Source: Pseudobutyrivibrio ruminis (lineage in GTDB: Bacteria; Bacillota; Clostridia; Lachnospirales; Lachnospiraceae). From it: a stretch of 64,000 bases of DNA. This document shows positions 43,913 through 52,004 of this stretch, one piece after another. The stretch spans positions 1 through 64,000 of the forward strand of contig SVER01000009.1 of the NCBI GenBank assembly GCA_015057315.1. The letters run 5' to 3'. The translations under genes were made by a program, and so were the position numbers. Within the stretch, counting starts at the first letter, position 1. The number at the start of each line of letters is the position of its first letter. Under the pieces are notes generated by a model. The model did no database searches. It had not been told where the DNA came from and worked only from the letters and a program-made list of their open reading frames with translations.

Positions 43913-44200
43913 TTACTTTTCTTTATTTTCTAATCTCCGTTCCCTAAGTATCTTTTCCAGTTCAAAATGTCTTTTTCGCAAGCGCAATTTTTTAATAAAA
44001 TCCTCGCATGCCTCAGTCTCAGAATCAAAACGACTTACTACTCCTATCAAAGAAGCCCTTTCATCTGTATTATAGACTTTCCATTTATCATCCTCTTGTG
44101 TTATTACGACCTCATACGGTTTCAATGACATAGCATTACAAATATTTGCACCATCCAAATTTTCTTCTTTAATTACATTTTCTAAATCTTTAATCAACAT
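43913..44200 (-). CDS. Immunity protein candidate for the TNT toxin, copy 1
   Basis: 95 residues, soluble, directly after the LXG-TNT gene (8 bases). Tandem duplicate of 43633-43899; the copies differ mainly around the ERA-S/G loop and the C-terminal helix. Likely binds and blocks the NADase tip. Confidence 0.75.
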   Translation of the reverse strand: MLIKDLENVIKEENLDGANICNAMSLKPYEVVITQEDDKWKVYNTDERASLIGVVSRFDSETEACEDFIKKLRLRKRHFELEKILRERRLENKEK

Positions 44201-44208
44201 TTTTTCAC

Positions 44209-46224
44209 CTACTTCTCTTCCTGAATATCTTCAATATAAAAATATGGATTTCCTTGTCCTGTAGTATTTATTCGATTTGGCGGAACAGGGATTTCTTCTA
44301 CCATTCCCAAATCCATTAATATCTGAATATTCAAACCAAATTCCTGCTGAGTTGCGCCACCACATCCCCATTTATCAACTGGAGCAGCAGTTCCCCTAGA
44401 TGAAGAGAAGTTACTGTAATCTCCACCCATATATTGATCTCTTAGTACCTCTACATTTTCTCTTACTATTGGATCTGTACAATTGTTCACATACTCTTCT
44501 AAATTATTAAAATCGCCTGTTACCTGATATCTATGATACTGCCGCGAATCTTCTACGTAAGGCAGAGATCTCTCATCATATGAATAAGACTGATTTCCCT
44601 CTAAAGGAGAGGTGTATCGGCCATCTGAAGGTCCATATCGATCAAATTTATCGCCCTCATTAGGAACAAAACTTTCCTTAATTGGATTCCCATCTTTATC
44701 CAAGGTATAACCATTATTAGGGGCTTTATCCCAGCACTCGGAGCCATCAGGATTAATAAATGCAGGATCCTTTGGAATTTGTATATCATCTGGCCATATT
44801 CCTTCGTTGTTGAATAAATCTACTGCCTCCCGGCTAACAAGTCCCTTTTCTGCTTTTTTACTTAGGAATTTAGATAACTCTTCCTGACTGCAATTAGATT
44901 CCTGTAATAATTGAGCTGTGGTCTTTGGTGTTCCTGTAGAAATGTTAAATTTTGCATCTAATTGATTCAAGCCATATCCTGTCATAGTACTTACCGACAT
45001 ACCCGCAAGCATACTCAATGTACGATTGTCTGTAGCATTCATGGTAAGTCTTGATGCGCCATCGCCTGCCAAAGTTGAGATTGCAACCTTTCCAGTTGCA
45101 ACTGCTCCAGAACGCAAAGTTAATGTACCAGCCTTAGACGCTGCACCAATCGGAGTAAGCGCAGAAGCGGTAAACGCAAATATATTTTCCGTAATATAAT
45201 AAGCCTGATAGTTGCCTTGAAAGACTTCATCTCGCATTACATTTAATGCATGAGAATCAATATCTCCCGCATTTCCATACATAATATCCTGCGCACCTTC
45301 TAAAGTATCTGATAATCCAAAAATAACAGTACCGCCACCGAAAACTCCTCCTGCTGCAACCACAGCTGGTGTTGCAGCTCCAGCTGTGAATACAATACAT
45401 AACGTACCACCAGTAATTAAAGCAAGGCCACCAATTGTCTTCCATACACCTTCTTCTTCTCGCTCGGCAGCGGCTTCTTCAAGTTCCTTTTCTGTATTCC
45501 ATATAGCTTCATATTCCTCAGAGTATTTTTCGTGCTGCTCATCAAAAAAATCGCCAACAGCCTTCATGGCCTGCACATTTTTATTAGTAAAAAATGCTCC
45601 CGGTTGATATGTAGACGCTGTTGCTCCTGTTGATGCAGCATTAATACTTGCCATAATCTGTTCCAATAGAATTGCTGTAGAATTTGTCAGCGCTTCTACT
45701 GTCTGGTTTTCTAGCGTACCAGTATTAGTAATTAAATTCGTCATCTCATTTGTAACAGTAATATTAGCCGCTTCAAGATTTGTAATAGAAGGACTCGTTG
45801 CTGAATAAATATCCGCTATATCTAATAGCGCCTTATCCACTTTGTCTTTACAGTCATATACGCCTGTAGTTTCTTCTGTAAAACGCTTATTTAAATTATC
45901 CTTGTACAGATTTATATACTCTTCATTGATAATAAAGTTCGTGGAAGCATCAACGCTGTAATATCCAGATTTGTATAAAGCCATATTGTCCAACATATTC
46001 TGAGCAAGAGAATCCAATGCATCCAGAAGTGTAAGATGCACTTCTGAAAAATAGCTTTTTATTGAATCAGCTGTCGCACCTGTAAAATTTGGGTCACTCA
46101 CTACTGCTTCAATAGAATTTTTTAGAATTGTAATTTTAGATTTAAGTTCATCTAAATTTCTTTTATATGTTTGTTCAACATTTAATATATCAGTATATCT
46201 GACATCTAATGTATCACTCATCAC
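44209..46224 (-). CDS. LXG toxin with TNT-type NAD(P) glycohydrolase tip
   Basis: 671 residues. LXG domain 1-220 (FTGATADSIKSYFSEVHLTL near 55), then a hydrophobic glycine-rich segment (about 265-310) and spacer shared with the 801-residue toxin. The tip from about 530 has KFDRYGPSDGRYTSPLEG, DERSLPY, HRYQV and GGATQQEFGLN followed by ILMDLGMVEEIP, the order of motifs in tuberculosis necrotizing toxin (TNT), including the Gln after the GG. TNT-type tips destroy NAD in target cells. Two small immunity-like genes follow. It sits behind promoter P3 but also behind a terminator hairpin. Confidence 0.85.
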   Translation of the reverse strand: MMSDTLDVRYTDILNVEQTYKRNLDELKSKITILKNSIEAVVSDPNFTGATADSIKSYFSEVHLTLLDALDSLAQNMLDNMALYKSGYYSVDASTNFIINEEYINLYKDNLNKRFTEETTGVYDCKDKVDKALLDIADIYSATSPSITNLEAANITVTNEMTNLITNTGTLENQTVEALTNSTAILLEQIMASINAASTGATASTYQPGAFFTNKNVQAMKAVGDFFDEQHEKYSEEYEAIWNTEKELEEAAAEREEEGVWKTIGGLALITGGTLCIVFTAGAATPAVVAAGGVFGGGTVIFGLSDTLEGAQDIMYGNAGDIDSHALNVMRDEVFQGNYQAYYITENIFAFTASALTPIGAASKAGTLTLRSGAVATGKVAISTLAGDGASRLTMNATDNRTLSMLAGMSVSTMTGYGLNQLDAKFNISTGTPKTTAQLLQESNCSQEELSKFLSKKAEKGLVSREAVDLFNNEGIWPDDIQIPKDPAFINPDGSECWDKAPNNGYTLDKDGNPIKESFVPNEGDKFDRYGPSDGRYTSPLEGNQSYSYDERSLPYVEDSRQYHRYQVTGDFNNLEEYVNNCTDPIVRENVEVLRDQYMGGDYSNFSSSRGTAAPVDKWGCGGATQQEFGLNIQILMDLGMVEEIPVPPNRINTTGQGNPYFYIEDIQEEK

Positions 46225-46282
46225 ATATCTCCCTTTCTTTATCTCTTTATTTTTTATCTAAAAAATTTCTGCATATATAAAT

Positions 46283-46307
46283 CGGCAGACCATAAAACAG
46301 CCTGCCG
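46283..46307 (-). terminator. Terminator-like hairpin in the leader of the LXG-TNT gene
   Basis: CGGCAG...CTGCCG hairpin followed on the minus strand by ATTTATATATGC, 60 bases before the toxin start. As at 38372 it is what remains of a deleted WXG100 unit and may hold down toxin expression. Confidence 0.6.
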
Positions 46308-46385
46308 TTTATTCTCTATAGAAAAAATATTACTTTTAACCGAGTTGCAGTATCCTGTCTATATCTACTACATTTATTTGAAAAT
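46308..46385 (-). pseudogene. WXG100 gene ghost 2
   Basis: Minus strand shows VVDIDR-type codons then DTATR out of frame, clearly parallel to ghost 1 and to the end of the intact WXG100 gene. One or more small indels break the frame. Confidence 0.6.
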
Positions 46386-46446
46386 GTGAGTTTGCTTAAT
46401 TCCCTCACAAAATTTTCATAGTTTATACACATATTTTACATAGATT

Positions 46447-46521
46447 ATTTTAATTTATTTAATTAGTCTAGTCAATTGCTCAAGTCTCTTAATTCTTGCC
46501 AGATTTTGTCATTTCTTGCCA
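46447..46521 (-). promoter_or_regulatory. Regulated T7SS promoter P3
   Basis: -10 TAAAAT at 46447-46452, -35 TTGACT at 46470-46475, 17-base spacer; TGGCAAGAA direct repeats at 46493-46501 and 46513-46521, 20 bases apart. Nearly identical to P1 over the regulator site. It drives the LXG-TNT operon. Confidence 0.75.
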
Positions 46522-46536
46522 ACAGTGACGAAGAGT

Positions 46537-46760
46537 TTTGTTGAACATCCTCCTATTATTACAACAACTATCATTGTTGTAATTATGCCAACTAGTCTTG
46601 TCTTCATTGATTTACCCTTCCACAATACTTAAACTGATTTGATAATGTATCATCCATTTCTCTAAAAGTTTCTGCAGCACACTCCAAATCTATTACTAAA
46701 TCATCAATAGCTTTTTGCAATGTATATTTTGGATATTTCGACTATTATAGTCAATCTTTC
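46537..46760 (-). pseudogene. Collapsed copy of the lipase-module start
   Basis: Contains the first about 24 codons of a lipoprotein like 31277-32002 (46537-46607), the last about 38 codons of a partner like 31999-32298 (46604-46721) and, fused to that, a P4-like promoter (TTGACT near 46750). Everything between promoter and partner tail, and the lipase itself, is missing. With P3, ghost 2 and the two terminators this accounts for the 579-base gap between the LXG toxin and recR. Confidence 0.75.
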
Positions 46761-46770
46761 TAACATAAAA

Positions 46771-46792
46771 AGAAAGGCCCGAAGGTCTTTCT
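46771..46792 (-). terminator. Terminator after recR
   Basis: AGAAAGACC-TTCG-GGCCTTTCT hairpin followed by TTTTTATG on the minus strand, 12 bases after the recR stop. It separates the housekeeping block from the T7SS region. Confidence 0.85.
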
Positions 46793-46803
46793 CAATCATT
46801 TCA

Positions 46804-47403
46804 CTATAATTCTGTTCTACCATCAAGTGCCCTAAGCAGTGTCACCTCATCAATATACTCCAGGTTTCCACCTACTGGCACGCCGGATGCTATGCGGCTT
46901 ACCTTGATTCCGGTAGGCTTAATCAGCTTGCTGATGTAGGCGGCTGTAGTTTCACCCTCTAGGGATGAGTTAGTGGCGATGATTACTTCCTCAGCATCCA
47001 CCTGCTGCAACCTTACCATCAGTTCCTTTAGCTTGATATCGCCAGGACCGATACCTGCCATTGGTGATATTGCGCCATGTAAAACGTGGTAAACGCCATC
47101 AAATTTGCCTGTCTTTTCATAGGCTGCCAAATCCCTGGTGTCCTCCACAACCATAATGACATTGTGGTTACGCTTAGGGTTAGCACATATTGGGCACAGC
47201 TCATCATCTGTGAGAGTAAAGCACTCCTTACAGTATCTAACGTTTTTTCTTGCCTGCACTATAGCATTGGCAAGGTCGTTTACCTTGTCCTCATCCATGC
47301 CTAATATATGGAAAGCCAGCCTCTGGGCTGACTTGTTTCCAATGCTTGGCAAATCGCTTAGCTCTGCTATTAAGTTGCTAATTTCTTTGCTGTAATATTC
47401 CAT
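46804..47403 (-). CDS. recR: Recombination mediator RecR
   Basis: 199 residues, the usual size. HhH region with SIGNKSAQRLAFHIL, zinc finger (CKECF...CPIC), Toprim domain with VVEDTRDLAAYE and the C-terminal VPVGGNLEYIDEVTL. Works with RecF/RecO to load RecA at gaps. Standard dnaX-ybaB-recR order with 3 bases to ybaB. Confidence 0.97.
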   Translation of the reverse strand: MEYYSKEISNLIAELSDLPSIGNKSAQRLAFHILGMDEDKVNDLANAIVQARKNVRYCKECFTLTDDELCPICANPKRNHNVIMVVEDTRDLAAYEKTGKFDGVYHVLHGAISPMAGIGPGDIKLKELMVRLQQVDAEEVIIATNSSLEGETTAAYISKLIKPTGIKVSRIASGVPVGGNLEYIDEVTLLRALDGRTEL

Positions 47404-47406
47404 CTA

Positions 47407-47748
47407 TTAGAATCCTAGTCCACCTGGCATCTTTGGCATAGATGCTGCTGTAATCTCATCAATCTTGTGAAGTGCCTCGTTTGTTGCTGCCATAACAAGG
47501 TCCTCAAGCATTTCTACATCATCTGGGTCTACTGCCTCTGGGTCGATGTGTACCTTTGTGATTTCCTTTGAGCCTGTAGCTGTTACCTCTACAACACCGC
47601 CACCGGCTGTACCTGTAACCTCTGTTTCCTCAAGCTTTGCCTGAGCCTCTTCCATCTGGCGCTGCATACGCTGAGCCTGCTTCATAAGGTTAGCCATGTT
47701 AGCTCCACCCATTGCTCCGCCTGGAAATCCGCCTCTTCCTTTACCCAT
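47407..47748 (-). CDS. ybaB: YbaB/EbfC nucleoid-associated protein
   Basis: 113 residues. Gly-rich start, then MANLMKQAQRMQRQMEEAQ and VEVTATGSKEITKVHIDPE, the family hallmarks. Binds DNA as a dimer; invariably near dnaX and recR. Confidence 0.95.
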   Translation of the reverse strand: MGKGRGGFPGGAMGGANMANLMKQAQRMQRQMEEAQAKLEETEVTGTAGGGVVEVTATGSKEITKVHIDPEAVDPDDVEMLEDLVMAATNEALHKIDEITAASMPKMPGGLGF

Positions 47749-47790
47749 ATCTTTAATCCTCCATTTTCTATCTGGTTAATGTTACGTAGA

Positions 47791-49383
47791 CTATTCTGGG
47801 TCTACTTCTATTTCAATTCCTTTGCTAGCGAAGAAATCACGGATATCTGTCTTGGAATCCTGTGAGCTTACGCTGCCGGAATTAATCTCAACTTTAATCT
47901 TTACAGTCTTGTTTATCAGGGCTTCGATGGCCTTAGAAATCTCTTCGATGACCTCTGGTCTGTTTACGAAATCCCCTGCCATGCGCTCGCTTCCCTGTGG
48001 CTGGTCGAATATAAGCACTAATTCGCCTAGCTCGTTAACTGTAATTGTTGTAACTTCTTTCAGGTACATCTTGATGTTTGGTGGTACCTTGCCTAGCACG
48101 TTACCCCAGCTGGATGCCACCTGTTTTACCTCTTCTGGCACTGCTGCTGGAAGTGGTTCCTTTTTCACTGGTGCAGCACTTGCAGCTGGCGCCTGTCCTG
48201 CTGCAGGAGCGGCCATTACTACTGGCACACCCTTTTCCACCTTTTTCTCAAGGTTTGCCATTCTATTGTTGAGAGCGGAAATATCCTGCTCCATCTCTGG
48301 CTTACACAGCTTGATAAGTGCTATCTCGATAAGAACTCGCTTACCGCTTGCATACTTAATATCATTAGAAAGTGCCGAGAGAACTTGAATATATCGCATC
48401 AAAATCTCGGTGTCAACCATCTTGGCTTCTTCTTTTAATAAAGCCAGATTATCAGAAGACATTTCAAGTACATCCTCCATATCATCTGAACTCTTAAGAA
48501 GCATCAGGTTTCTAAGATACCATGTGAAATCTATTACAAACTGATTCAGATCACGTCCCTGAGTGATTATCTCCTCTAAGATGCCGATGCACTGGGTGAT
48601 TTCTCCGTTGATGATATGACGAAGTAATCTTGAAAATACCTCAGTATCAATTGCGCCTAACACCTTCAGTACATTGTCATAGGTAAGAGTCTGGCCTATG
48701 TAAAAGGCTATGCACTGATCCAAAAGACTTAATCCGTCTCGCATGGAACCGTCTGCTGCCTTAGCGATATAGCGGATGGCCTTATCCTCTACATCTACGC
48801 CCTCCTTATCCATCAGCTCCTTTAAGCGGGCTGCGATGGTGTCGATGGAAATACGATGAAAATCATATCTCTGGCAACGGCTAAGGATGGTAATTGGAAT
48901 CTTGTGTACTTCTGTTGTTGCCAATATAAACACAACATAAGAAGGTGGCTCCTCCAAGGTCTTAAGCAAGGCGTTAAAGGCTCCGGTACTAAGCATATGT
49001 ACCTCATCGATGATGTAAACCTTGTATTTACCTTCTGTAGGAGGGTATGCCACCTCCTCTACTATCTGTCGGATGCTATCTACACCGTTGTTTGAGGCAG
49101 CATCCATTTCTATTACATTCATGGAATTGCCAGCTGTGATGGATTTACACATGGCACATTCCATACATGGGCAGCCGTCCACAGGATTCTCGCAGTTGAT
49201 GGTGCGGGCAAGAATCTTTGCGATAGTTGTCTTACCAGTTCCTCTTGTTCCTGTGAAAAGATATGCATGTCCTATACGGTCACTCTTTATCTGATTCTTT
49301 AAAGTTGTCACGATGTGGTCCTGGCCCTTAACATCCTCGAAGGTCTGTGGCCTGAACTTTCTATATAATGCCATATAAGACAT
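47791..49383 (-). CDS. dnaX: DNA polymerase III subunit gamma/tau
   Basis: 530 residues. AAA+ clamp-loader ATPase with Walker A GTRGTGKTT, a four-Cys zinc module (CENPVDGCPCMECAMC), Walker B IIDEVHML and the SRC motif (LSRCQRYDF). C-terminal tau-like part with an Ala/Pro-rich linker near 390. No slippery A-run for frameshifting was noted. Confidence 0.97.
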   Translation of the reverse strand: MSYMALYRKFRPQTFEDVKGQDHIVTTLKNQIKSDRIGHAYLFTGTRGTGKTTIAKILARTINCENPVDGCPCMECAMCKSITAGNSMNVIEMDAASNNGVDSIRQIVEEVAYPPTEGKYKVYIIDEVHMLSTGAFNALLKTLEEPPSYVVFILATTEVHKIPITILSRCQRYDFHRISIDTIAARLKELMDKEGVDVEDKAIRYIAKAADGSMRDGLSLLDQCIAFYIGQTLTYDNVLKVLGAIDTEVFSRLLRHIINGEITQCIGILEEIITQGRDLNQFVIDFTWYLRNLMLLKSSDDMEDVLEMSSDNLALLKEEAKMVDTEILMRYIQVLSALSNDIKYASGKRVLIEIALIKLCKPEMEQDISALNNRMANLEKKVEKGVPVVMAAPAAGQAPAASAAPVKKEPLPAAVPEEVKQVASSWGNVLGKVPPNIKMYLKEVTTITVNELGELVLIFDQPQGSERMAGDFVNRPEVIEEISKAIEALINKTVKIKVEINSGSVSSQDSKTDIRDFFASKGIEIEVDPE

Positions 49384-49411
49384 AACAAATACCTACCCTT
49401 TTTTCTTTCTT

Positions 49412-50485
49412 TTAATCACCGAAGCTAATGCCGATTCGCTTAGCTTCTTCTATCATCTGGCAATCTGGCTCTACTACCTTTAGCTTGCCTGCCACCTTTT
49501 CAAGTGGGATGCGCTTTGTCTTGCCATCTACCATTGCAATCATGTTACCAAAATCTCCGTCCATGATAGCCTGTGCAGCTGCTGAACCAAGTCGTGTACA
49601 AAGCACTCTATCGTATGGATCTGGGCTACCACCTCGCTGCATGTGGCCTGGCACTGTAACACGTACCTCGATGCCTGTTTCCTTTTGGATTCTATCAGCG
49701 ATTTCATAGGAAACAGATGGATACTTAGAAGTCTCAAGTTTCTTCTTGTAATCCTTCTTAGAAAGCTTAGCATCTTCCTTGGAAATAGCGCCTTCTGCAA
49801 CCGCAAGAATAGTGAATCCCTTGCCCTCTTCCGCACGATGATTGATAGCCTTAACTACCTTTTTGATATCGTATGGAATCTCAGGAAGCAGGATGATATC
49901 AGCACCTGATGCAACACCTGCATACAGTGTAAGCCAGCCTACCTTGTGTCCCATAACCTCTACGATGAACACGCGGCTATGTGATGATGCTGTAGTGTGA
50001 ATGCAGTCGATTGTGTTACATGCAATATCAATAGCACTCTGGAAACCAAATGTTACATCAGTTCCAAAGATATCGTTATCGATTGTCTTTGGAAGATGGA
50101 TGATGTTAAGGCCCTCTTCTCTAAGAAGATTAGCTGTCTTCTGTGTTCCGTTACCACCAAGGATAACTAAGCAGTTAAGATTCAGCTTGTAGTAGTTTGA
50201 CTTCATAGCCTCTACCTTATCAAGTCCATTTTCATCAGGCTCACGCATGAGCTTGAATGGCTGACGGCTAGAGCCTAATATTGTGCCACCACGTGTAAGA
50301 ATTCCTGAGAAATCCTGGCTGGTAAGAAGCCTGTAATCCCCATAAATCAGGCCCTTATAGCCATTGAAGAAGCCGTAAACCTCCAGGTCCTTCACATTGG
50401 CTGCCAAGCCCTTAACAACACCACGCATAGCAGCGTTTAACGCCTGGCAGTCACCACCACTAGTAAGCATTCCGATTCTAAGCAT
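49412..50485 (-). CDS. pfkA: 6-phosphofructokinase, group III-like
   Basis: 357 residues. Phosphofructokinase fold: LTSGGDCQALNAAMRG start, GGNGTQKTA, PKTIDND, MGHKVGWLTLYAG and GHMQRGGSPDPYDR. The Lys in PKTIDND is typical of PPi-dependent or group III enzymes, and GGNGT has Asn where Asp or Glu is usual, with Gly next to it as in ATP enzymes. The phosphoryl donor is therefore uncertain. Glycolysis, cytosolic. Confidence 0.9.
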   Translation of the reverse strand: MLRIGMLTSGGDCQALNAAMRGVVKGLAANVKDLEVYGFFNGYKGLIYGDYRLLTSQDFSGILTRGGTILGSSRQPFKLMREPDENGLDKVEAMKSNYYKLNLNCLVILGGNGTQKTANLLREEGLNIIHLPKTIDNDIFGTDVTFGFQSAIDIACNTIDCIHTTASSHSRVFIVEVMGHKVGWLTLYAGVASGADIILLPEIPYDIKKVVKAINHRAEEGKGFTILAVAEGAISKEDAKLSKKDYKKKLETSKYPSVSYEIADRIQKETGIEVRVTVPGHMQRGGSPDPYDRVLCTRLGSAAAQAIMDGDFGNMIAMVDGKTKRIPLEKVAGKLKVVEPDCQMIEEAKRIGISFGD

Positions 50486-50538
50486 AGTCCTTCTCCTTCC
50501 TGTAACCCCTTATTATTTTGTTCTTATCTTTGGCTCGC

Positions 50539-51972
50539 CTACTGCATTTCGATAACTCGGCGAACGTAATTGTATATTCTCTCTGTAGAAGCAATTCCAA
50601 GGCGCTCCTTTGGAGTATGAATATCGTAAAGCTCTGGACCGATTGATACTGCATCAAGTCCTGGTAGCTTAGATGCTAAAAGTCCACACTCTACACCTGC
50701 GTGCATTGTCTCAACGATTGCATCCTCGCCTGTCATTTCTTTATATAAAGCTACAAGCTCATCTCTGAATGTAGATTCACGCTTGAACTCCCATGCTGGG
50801 TACTCACCATGAGTAGATGTCTTGCAACCAAAGCCCTCTGCAATCATTCTTACCTTGCGCATAAGAGCGGCCTTAGCACTATCTACTGAGCTTCTAAGTG
50901 AGAATGAGAACTTAAGCTCGTCCTCAAGCAAGTTAAGGATACCTAAGTTTAATGAAGTCTCAACTAAGCCCTCAATATCGTGGCTCATTGCCTGAACGCC
51001 GTTTGGTAAAGAAAGAATAAGCTCTACTATCTTTCTTGTATCTGCTGCATTTACGCCATCTACTACCACATTGCCCTCAGACTTGATTTCGATTTTCATA
51101 TCTGGGTCTGTAACTGCATATTCATTCTTGATAGCTGCTGCCTCAGCCTCCATAGCCTTGATAGCATCTGCGTTTGTAACTACCTTTGCTATAGTTGCAC
51201 GTGGGATGGCATTATCCTTTGTACCACCTACATAATCTGCAAGGCAAACATCTGCTGTATCAATACCTGCTGCAAGGATTCTGTTTACCATCTGTGTGGC
51301 ATTAGCTCTACCCTTGATGATTTCTGTGCCTGAGTGTCCACCTGTACAATCCTTAACTTCGATTGAAACAAGAGCGCCCTTAACTGATTCCTTCTTAAAT
51401 GGGTACTCAATATCCATTCTGCATCCACCGGCACATCCGCTAAGGAAATGTCCTTCTTCCTCAGAATCAAGGTTAAGCATCTTGCGACCCTTAAGCATTG
51501 ATACATCGATGCCTGCTGCACCTTCCATACCAACTTCCTCAGAAACTGTGATGATTACCTCTAAACGTGGGTGCTTAAGTGTATCATCCTCTAGGATTGC
51601 AAGTGCCATAGCTACTGCGATTCCGTCATCACCGCCAAGTGTTGTGCCCTTAGCAGTAACGAATCCATCAACTACCTCAAGATCAAGACCTTCTGTAAGC
51701 ATGTCCTTCTTGCAATCTGGCTCCTGCTCAGCAACCATATCCATGTGGCCCTGAAGGATAAGTGGTGCAGCACCTTCCATTCCCTCAGAAGCTTCCTTAA
51801 TCATGATTACGTTGTAAAGGTCATCTGTGTAATATTCAAGATTATGTGCCTTTGCAAAATCTACAAGATATGCACTAATCTTTTCCTCGTGATAACTTGG
51901 GTGAGGGATACTACAAATCTCCTCAAAATAACGAAATACTCTTTCTGGCTGTAAACCTGCTAAAACTGCCAT
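50539..51972 (-). CDS. pepD: Xaa-His dipeptidase/aminoacyl-histidine dipeptidase, M20C
   Basis: 477 residues. Di-zinc M20 peptidase: QGHMDMV, GGDDGIAVA, SEEVGMEGA and a late DIHTPKERL. Length and motif order match PepD. Cleaves dipeptides in the cytosol for amino acid recycling. Confidence 0.93.
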   Translation of the reverse strand: MAVLAGLQPERVFRYFEEICSIPHPSYHEEKISAYLVDFAKAHNLEYYTDDLYNVIMIKEASEGMEGAAPLILQGHMDMVAEQEPDCKKDMLTEGLDLEVVDGFVTAKGTTLGGDDGIAVAMALAILEDDTLKHPRLEVIITVSEEVGMEGAAGIDVSMLKGRKMLNLDSEEEGHFLSGCAGGCRMDIEYPFKKESVKGALVSIEVKDCTGGHSGTEIIKGRANATQMVNRILAAGIDTADVCLADYVGGTKDNAIPRATIAKVVTNADAIKAMEAEAAAIKNEYAVTDPDMKIEIKSEGNVVVDGVNAADTRKIVELILSLPNGVQAMSHDIEGLVETSLNLGILNLLEDELKFSFSLRSSVDSAKAALMRKVRMIAEGFGCKTSTHGEYPAWEFKRESTFRDELVALYKEMTGEDAIVETMHAGVECGLLASKLPGLDAVSIGPELYDIHTPKERLGIASTERIYNYVRRVIEMQ

Positions 51973-52004
51973 TTTTAAAATTACTTCCTTTCTATTTCTA
52001 ACAT

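Noticed and set aside
25177-46307. Repeated GGCAGGCTG-type hairpins considered as a mobile REP-like element or CRISPR repeat
   Set aside because: Each copy lies just after a gene or gene ghost in terminator position and has a T-rich side on the minus strand; spacing is kilobases, so they are duplicated terminators.
47822-48388. Plus-strand 188-codon frame opposite dnaX
   Set aside because: Antisense of a well conserved gene; composition reflects dnaX codon use.
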